Shown here: positions 58,726 through 64,000 of the stretch, in pieces
Layout: every line of letters begins with the position of its first letter
Position numbering within the stretch: the stretch's first letter is position 1
From: Thermoactinomyces vulgaris
GTDB taxonomy: Bacteria > Bacillota > Bacilli > Thermoactinomycetales > Thermoactinomycetaceae
NCBI RefSeq assembly: GCF_003688725.1
Contig: NZ_REFP01000008.1
Span: 372,001 to 436,000, forward strand
Direction of reading: 5' to 3'
Length of the DNA stretch: 64,000 nucleotides
The notes under the pieces: generated by a model
Seen by the model: only the letters and a program-made list of their open reading frames with translations
Told to the model about the DNA's origin: nothing
The model's database searches: none
Position numbers and translations under genes: made by a program

Positions 58726-59421
58726 GTGGCAAATCCGGTTGTCCAACAAAGGCTGCGTCAAAAATTGGAACAGGAAAAAAGCCAAATTGAAAAACGGTTG
58801 AAACAAAACGATTCATACAGCATGGATCAAAGCATGAACGGATCGATCGGCGAATTGTCCGGTTATGATAACCACCCGGCCGATTTGGGGACGGAGATTT
58901 TCGAGCGGGGCAAAGATTTGGCCCTGAATGAAAATGATGAGCGCCGGTTGAAGGAAATTGACAAGGCGCTGGAGAGGATGAATCAGGGAACCTACGGGAT
59001 CTGCAAAGTTTGCGGCCAAGAAATCGCGGAAGACCGGTTGGAAGCGGTGCCGACCACAGAGTATTGCGTGAATCACCATCCGGAGCAACATTCCTCCATC
59101 AGGCGTCCGGCGGAAGAAAAAGTGATGGATTCCGGCGGACGCAATCAGGACCAAAGTGACAAGAATTTTTACGATGGAGAAGATGCCTGGCAGGATGTGG
59201 AACAGTACGGCACTTCCAATCCCCCGGATTTTTTTGTGGAAGAAAGAAATTATAATGAGTTGATGATTGATTCGCATGAGCACCGGGGGTATGTCGACTT
59301 GACGGAAGGGTTTTCGATTACGGATTTATCCGGGAAAACGGATGAGATCACAGAAATCACCCACAATGATGCCTATGCTCAAAAAGAGCGGGAAGAACGG
59401 GAAGACGACCCGTTGTCGTAA
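58726..59421 (+). CDS. YteA/YlyA-type DksA/TraR zinc-finger protein
   Basis: A 231-residue protein. Start GTG 58726 follows a perfect AGGAGGTGA; an upstream ATG at 58654 has no site of its own. Residues 10-35 form a charged helix, then SGYDNHPADLGTEIFERGKDLALNENDERRLKEIDKALERMNQGTYGICKVCGQEIAEDRLEAVPTTEYCVNH. The DksA finger has three Cys; the fourth ligand position is His. The C-terminal acidic half resembles YteA. In B. subtilis the gene in this place is ylyA (124 residues), which binds RNA polymerase and tunes sigma-G; this one is nearer YteA in length. Confidence 0.85.
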   Translation: MANPVVQQRLRQKLEQEKSQIEKRLKQNDSYSMDQSMNGSIGELSGYDNHPADLGTEIFERGKDLALNENDERRLKEIDKALERMNQGTYGICKVCGQEIAEDRLEAVPTTEYCVNHHPEQHSSIRRPAEEKVMDSGGRNQDQSDKNFYDGEDAWQDVEQYGTSNPPDFFVEERNYNELMIDSHEHRGYVDLTEGFSITDLSGKTDEITEITHNDAYAQKEREEREDDPLS

Positions 59422-59423
59422 GC

Positions 59424-59453
59424 TTGTGAGAAGACTCCGGCCTGTGCTACAAT
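59424..59453 (+). promoter_or_regulatory. Probable sigma-A promoter of lspA-rluD
   Basis: TTGTGA (59424-59429), 18 bases and TACAAT (59448-59453), just past the stop of the preceding gene. Confidence 0.55.
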
Positions 59454-59500
59454 CGGAGGGATAAAAGGATTATCGACGGTGGGGGACAGGAGGAGGACTC

Positions 59501-59989
59501 TTGAGATATTATTTGATTGCGTTACTCATTCTTTTATCGGATCAAACCACAAAATGGCTCGTTGAACATAAAATGAATCTGTATGAATCGATTCCGGTGA
59601 TTGACGGTTTTTTCTATCTGACCTCGCACCGGAACCGGGGAGCCGCATTTGGCATTTTGCAGGATAAAATTTGGCTGTTTGTCTCCATCACGCTGATTGT
59701 CATTGGCTTTGTGGTTTATTACTTATGGCAGGTCAAAGATGAAAAAAACCCATGGATGCCGACGGCGTTTTCCCTGATTTTGGGCGGTGCCGCCGGCAAT
59801 TTGATCGACCGGATCCGGTTGGGAGAAGTGGTGGATTTCCTGCATTTCCAATTCGGTGCTTATCAATTTCCGATCTTTAATCTTGCGGATTCATCGATCG
59901 TGGTCGGCGTTTTTCTGCTCGTGGTGTTGACTTTTGCCAGTCCCGCGGCAGAAAAAGAGCCTTTAACCAAAGTGAGGGACACACAATGA
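59501..59989 (+). CDS. lspA: Lipoprotein signal peptidase
   Basis: Membrane aspartic peptidase of 162 residues that removes signal peptides from lipidated prolipoproteins, such as YlaJ here. TTG start behind AGGAGGAGG. Four membrane segments. Catalytic dyad in AAGNLIDRIRLGEVVDFL and FNLADSSIVVG. NRGAAFGIL is also conserved. Its stop overlaps the rluD start (ATGA). Confidence 0.96.
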   Translation: MRYYLIALLILLSDQTTKWLVEHKMNLYESIPVIDGFFYLTSHRNRGAAFGILQDKIWLFVSITLIVIGFVVYYLWQVKDEKNPWMPTAFSLILGGAAGNLIDRIRLGEVVDFLHFQFGAYQFPIFNLADSSIVVGVFLLVVLTFASPAAEKEPLTKVRDTQ

Positions 59990-60930
59990 ACGAGTCATGG
60001 GAAAACATGGAGCATTATGAATGGACAATCGATGATTCTGCAGACGGGGAGCGGTTAGACAAATTCCTTCCCCAAAAAAATGAAGAATGGTCGCGTGCAC
60101 GGGTTCAAGAATGGATCCGTGCCCAATTGGCTTGGGTGAACGGAAAAAATAAAAAAGGAAATTACCGTTTGAAGCAAGGGGATGTGGTCACCCTCAATGT
60201 CCCGCCGGTCACAGAGGCCGAAATCCGCCCGGAACCGATTCCCTTGGACATCCGTTATGAAGATGAGGATGTCATTGTGGTGAATAAACCCCGGGGGATG
60301 GTGGTGCATCCGGGACCGGGAAACAACTCGGGAACGTTGGTTCATGCGCTTTTGGCCCATTGCGGGGATGAACTGTCGGGGATTGGAGGGGTTGCCCGCC
60401 CCGGAATCGTTCATCGCATTGACAAGGACACCTCCGGGTTGTTGATGGTGGCTAAAAATGATCTGGCACACCAGTCGTTGGCGGCACAATTGAAGGAGCA
60501 TTCGGTTGAGCGGGTGTATGTTGCTTTTTGCCATGGCGTGATTCCGCACGATCACGGCACAGTGGATGCCCCCATCGGAAGGGATCCCAAACACCGTCAG
60601 CGAATGGCTGTGATCTCTCAAAACAGCAAACCGGCGGTGACGCATTTTTTTGTGCGGGAACGATTTCAACAGGCGACATGGGTGGAGTGCCGGCTGGAAA
60701 CGGGCCGGACGCACCAGATTCGGGTACATATGAAATATATCGGGCATCCGCTCATTGGGGATCCGGTCTACGGTCCGAAGAAAAATCCCTATGCGATTGA
60801 GGGGCAAGCCCTGCATGCACAAGTGCTCGGCTTTACGCACCCGAGAACGGGCCGGCGTATCCGTTTGGAAGCGGAGTGGCCGGAGGATATGAGAAAAATT
60901 TACAAGGCATTAAAGCAGCCGTTTTGTTGA
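59986..60930 (+). CDS. rluD: Ribosomal large-subunit pseudouridine synthase, RluD family (YlyB)
   Basis: A 314-residue enzyme. N-terminal S4 domain (ADGERLDKFLPQKNEEWSRARVQEWI...VNGKNKKGNYRLKQGDVV), then the RluA-type catalytic domain with VVNKPRGMVVHPGPG, GIVHRIDKDTSGLLMVAKND (catalytic Asp in RIDKDTSG), LETGRTHQIRVHM and GHPLIGDPVYGP. B. subtilis ylyB has the same position between lspA and pyrR. Coupled to lspA by a four-base overlap. Confidence 0.95.
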   Translation: MNESWENMEHYEWTIDDSADGERLDKFLPQKNEEWSRARVQEWIRAQLAWVNGKNKKGNYRLKQGDVVTLNVPPVTEAEIRPEPIPLDIRYEDEDVIVVNKPRGMVVHPGPGNNSGTLVHALLAHCGDELSGIGGVARPGIVHRIDKDTSGLLMVAKNDLAHQSLAAQLKEHSVERVYVAFCHGVIPHDHGTVDAPIGRDPKHRQRMAVISQNSKPAVTHFFVRERFQQATWVECRLETGRTHQIRVHMKYIGHPLIGDPVYGPKKNPYAIEGQALHAQVLGFTHPRTGRRIRLEAEWPEDMRKIYKALKQPFC

Positions 60931-60955
60931 CAATCACAAAACCAACCGGTATGAT
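60927..60955 (+). promoter_or_regulatory. Promoter of the pyr operon
   Basis: TTGACA (60927-60932), 17 bases and TATGAT (60950-60955). It overlaps the rluD stop codon. Confidence 0.85.
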
Positions 60956-60967
60956 ACAGATAAGTGA

Positions 60968-61669
<702 letters not shown>

Positions 61670-61674
61670 CATCA

Positions 61675-61782
61675 ATCCCTTTTAAATCGGTCCAGTGAGT
61701 CCGGCAAAGGGATGCGGTTGACAAACAAGCGCTGTATTGTTTTACTGCGTCTCTTTGCGTATGGGCAAAGAGACGTTTTTTT
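61675..61782 (+). promoter_or_regulatory. PyrR attenuator 2, upstream of pyrP
   Basis: The PyrR-binding hairpin ATCCCTTTTAAAT...GGTCCAGTGAGTCCGGC...AAAGGGAT spans 61675-61712. The terminator CGTCTCTTTGC (61748-61758) with GCAAAGAGACG (61765-61775) and a T-run follows. Confidence 0.88.
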
Positions 61783-61807
61783 ATCCTCAACAAAGGAGTT
61801 AAGGCCA

Positions 61808-63172
61808 ATGAGTTCACAAAAAATTGTCATGGATGTGCATGAAAAACCCAAAGCTTTGTCATGGCTCTTTCTCAGCTTTCAACATTTGTTCGCCATGTTT
61901 GGCGCCACGATGCTGGTGCCGTTGTTGACGGGGATGAATCCGGCCGTCGCACTGTTATCCAGCGGAATCGGGACGCTGGCCTATTTGATTGTGACACGGG
62001 GCAAAATCCCGGCATATCTGGGGTCTTCGTTTGCCTTCATTGTTCCGGTGATCACCATTTCCCAAGGAGGAAAGCATCTGGGTGAAGCGTTATTCGGATG
62101 TTTCCTGGTCGGGATTGCCTACGGAGTGGTGGCCCTGATTGTATACCAGTTTGGCGTGAAATGGCTGGATCATTTGCTGCCCCCGGTTGTAATCGGCTCG
62201 GTGGTGATTGTCATCGGCCTTTCGCTGGCAGGCACGGCGGTGGACATGGCCAGCAAAAAAGAAGTGATCGTGGACATGCCGCAAACCGCAAGCGGATGGG
62301 CGGCATTGGACGGAACCATTCAATCCGTCGATCCGGAAAATGAAAAGGTTCAATTGCAGGTTTATTCTTTGGAGAACTTTATCGTGGCACTTGTCACCTT
62401 GGGAATCGCCATCACGGCCAATTTAGCATTCAGCGGATTCCTTCGCTTCATCCCGATACTGCTTGGGCTGATTGGCGGATACCTGACGGCTTTGATGATG
62501 GGGATGGTGGACTTTGCCACGGTGAGGGAAGCCCCGTGGTTTGCCGCTCCTGAGTTGACGGCACCGGTCGTTTCGTGGCATGCGACTGTGGTGATGTTGC
62601 CGGTGGTGTTGGTGGTGTTGGCCGAACACATCGGACACTTGGTGGTACAAGGAAACATCATGGGCAGAGACTTGGTGAAAGATCCCGGATTGCACCGTTC
62701 TTTGTTGGGGGATGGGCTTGCCACCAGCATCGCTGCCCTGGTCGGCGGCCCTCCGGCCACCACTTACGGGGAAAACATCGGGGTGATGGCCATGACCCGC
62801 ATTTTCAGTGTCTGGGTGATCGGAGGAACGGCTGTCCTGGCTGTCATGTTCAGTTTCGTGGGAAAAATATCGGCACTCATTCAAACCATTCCCACTCCGG
62901 TGATGGGCGGCGTTTCGATCCTGTTGTTTGGTGTCATCGCCTCCAGCGGGTTGCGGATGCTGATTGAAAATCAAGTGAACCTGGATAACCGTCGCAACCT
63001 GGTGATTGCATCGGTCATTCTGGTGATCGGAGTCGGAGGGGCGTTGCTGAAATTGGCCAACATCCATCTGGAATTGGAAGGGATGGCGTTGGCAACCGTC
63101 ACCGGCATTCTGCTCAATCTGGTCTTGCCTGAAAAAGATTCGCGGCAAAAAGAGTTGGCGGAAGCAGCCTGA
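61808..63172 (+). CDS. pyrP: Uracil permease
   Basis: NCS2 proton-uracil symporter of 454 residues with about 12 to 14 membrane segments. Start ATG 61808 after AAAGGAG; the longer frame crosses attenuator 2. Family text: FQHLFAMFGATMLVPLLTGMNPAVALLSSGIGTL, VLAEHIGHLVVQGNIMGRDL with the substrate Glu, and GDGLATSIAALVGGPPATTYGENIGVMAMTRIFS. A 63-residue insertion-like hydrophilic part near residues 165-190 (DMASKKEVIVDMPQ) is also seen in PyrP. Brings in uracil for salvage. Confidence 0.93.
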   Translation: MSSQKIVMDVHEKPKALSWLFLSFQHLFAMFGATMLVPLLTGMNPAVALLSSGIGTLAYLIVTRGKIPAYLGSSFAFIVPVITISQGGKHLGEALFGCFLVGIAYGVVALIVYQFGVKWLDHLLPPVVIGSVVIVIGLSLAGTAVDMASKKEVIVDMPQTASGWAALDGTIQSVDPENEKVQLQVYSLENFIVALVTLGIAITANLAFSGFLRFIPILLGLIGGYLTALMMGMVDFATVREAPWFAAPELTAPVVSWHATVVMLPVVLVVLAEHIGHLVVQGNIMGRDLVKDPGLHRSLLGDGLATSIAALVGGPPATTYGENIGVMAMTRIFSVWVIGGTAVLAVMFSFVGKISALIQTIPTPVMGGVSILLFGVIASSGLRMLIENQVNLDNRRNLVIASVILVIGVGGALLKLANIHLELEGMALATVTGILLNLVLPEKDSRQKELAEAA

Positions 63173-63190
63173 CAGACAGGAGGGATTCAG

Positions 63191-64000
63191 TTGACTGTGA
63201 CGAAGCGAAGGTTCGCCCCCAACCATTTGTTTGATACCAAGGATTTATCCAGAAATGAAATACAAACGCTTTTGGACCGGGCGCAGTATTGGGAGGAGCA
63301 TTGGCAACCGGGACATGCACCGTATCAAGGGCGGTTTGCGGCAAATCTGTTCTTTGAGCCGAGCACCCGGACCCGCTTTTCCTTTGAAGTGGCCGAAAAA
63401 AAGTTGGGAATGGAAGTGATTCATTTCTCTCCGGAAGTTTCCAGCACGGCCAAAGGAGAGTCGCTGTATGACACGGTCAAAACCTTGTCTTCGCTCGGAG
63501 TCCGTGTCGTGGTGATCCGGCACGCCGACCCCTGTGTTTTTCAGGAATTGGCCGACCGGCTGCCGGAATGCGCGCTCGTCAATGCCGGAGCCGGATGCCT
63601 GGCCCACCCGACACAAGCCTTGTTGGATTTGTACACCATGAGGAAGCATTTTAAAGAGTTGGAAGGAAAGAAAGTAGCGATGATTGGCGATATCAAGCAC
63701 AGCCGGGTGGTGCGTTCCAGTCTCTGGGCGTTGTCCCGGTTTGGCATGGAGATCATGGTGAGCGGTCCGGATGGAATGCGGGATGAAGAGATTGAACAAC
63801 TGGCGCCTTATGTGCCGTTTGAAGATGCTCTCCGGGAAGCTGATGTGGTGATGATGCTGCGGGTGCAGTTGGAACGGCATGACCAAACGCTGTTTTCTTC
63901 TGCACAAGCGTATTTCAGGCAATTCGGGCTGACCCGTAAACGGGCCCGGCTCATGAAGCCGGATGCCATCATCATGCATCCGGGACCGGTCAACCGGGGC
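63191..64000 (+). CDS. pyrB: Aspartate carbamoyltransferase catalytic subunit (partial, 3' end off the window)
   Basis: The first 270 codons are present without a stop. TTG 63191 is six bases after AGGAGGG; GTG 63197 is another option. Begins RRFAPNHLFDTKDLSRNEIQTLLDRA. Motifs: FFEPSTRTRFSFEVAEKKLG (carbamoyl-phosphate loop), GAGCLAHPTQALLDLYT, IGDIKHSRVVRSSLWAL, MMLRVQLERHD and IIMHPGPVNRG at the edge. It transfers carbamoyl phosphate to aspartate. The 18-base gap to pyrP leaves no room for a third attenuator. Confidence 0.95.
   Translation, partial: MTVTKRRFAPNHLFDTKDLSRNEIQTLLDRAQYWEEHWQPGHAPYQGRFAANLFFEPSTRTRFSFEVAEKKLGMEVIHFSPEVSSTAKGESLYDTVKTLSSLGVRVVVIRHADPCVFQELADRLPECALVNAGAGCLAHPTQALLDLYTMRKHFKELEGKKVAMIGDIKHSRVVRSSLWALSRFGMEIMVSGPDGMRDEEIEQLAPYVPFEDALREADVVMMLRVQLERHDQTLFSSAQAYFRQFGLTRKRARLMKPDAIIMHPGPVNRG

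Noticed and set aside
61718-61746. A promoter TTGACA-17-TTTACT inside attenuator 2
   Set aside because: Poor -10, and the bases are explained by the PyrR leader between its hairpins.

Overview
The window comes from a spore-forming low-GC Gram-positive bacterium of the order Bacillales. It carries sigE, sigG, spoIIGA, spoVD, spoVE and an rsfA-type regulator, plus bshC (bacillithiol), divIVA/sepF, a T-box ahead of ileS and a PyrR-controlled pyr operon. Gene order follows the Bacillus subtilis yla, yqg, ylb, dcw, ylm and pyr blocks. It differs in having murF and murA inside the division/cell-wall (dcw) cluster and in lacking ylxW, ylxX and sbp. Together with a fabV enoyl reductase this fits a family outside Bacillus proper, possibly Thermoactinomycetaceae. 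That placement is inference. I saw no mobile element, CRISPR array, rRNA, tRNA or obvious pseudogene.

Positions 1-8.1 kb: a partial gene; an SR1/SR1P-like small RNA and peptide locus beside a speA-type decarboxylase and yktB; a leucyl aminopeptidase, a glycerophosphodiesterase and endonuclease IV; then a ylaH-ylaI-ylaJ block, with ylaI a 54-residue gene easily missed. Positions 8.2-14.8 kb: yqgX and yqgY flank an inserted thiol/sulfur set (two thioredoxin-fold proteins, CcdA, a rhodanese, cysteine synthase), then a MidA-type methyltransferase and FabV.

Positions 14.8-27.4 kb: a crotonase-fold protein, rsfA with a good sigma-F promoter match, ylbP, and a five-gene leucine degradation operon (yngH-yngHB-yngG-yngF-yngE) behind a perfect 29-bp palindrome. 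Then panE, an MFS transporter, bshC and ahcY, the last behind an inverted repeat that encloses its -10 box.

Positions 27.5-46.8 kb: the dcw cluster mraZ-rsmH-ftsL-pbpB-spoVD-murE-murF-mraY-murD-spoVE-murG-murB-murA-divIB-ftsA-ftsZ. It makes the UDP-MurNAc-pentapeptide and lipid II precursors and the divisome, with candidate sigma-E promoters at the sporulation-related steps. Positions 46.9-54.0 kb: spoIIGA-sigE-sigG, the mother-cell and forespore sigma factors, followed by ylmC-D-E-sepF-ylmG-H-divIVA.

Positions 54.0-64.0 kb: T-box and ileS, an inserted amino-acid permease, a DksA/YteA-type protein, lspA-rluD, and pyrR-pyrP-pyrB running off the right edge. There are two PyrR attenuators rather than the three known in B. 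subtilis.

No wholly new system stands out. The best leads are regulatory palindromes and repeats, the inserted thiol/sulfur set, a period-11 triple repeat inside what looks like a split terminator upstream of murE, and an in-frame 24-bp minisatellite in divIVA.
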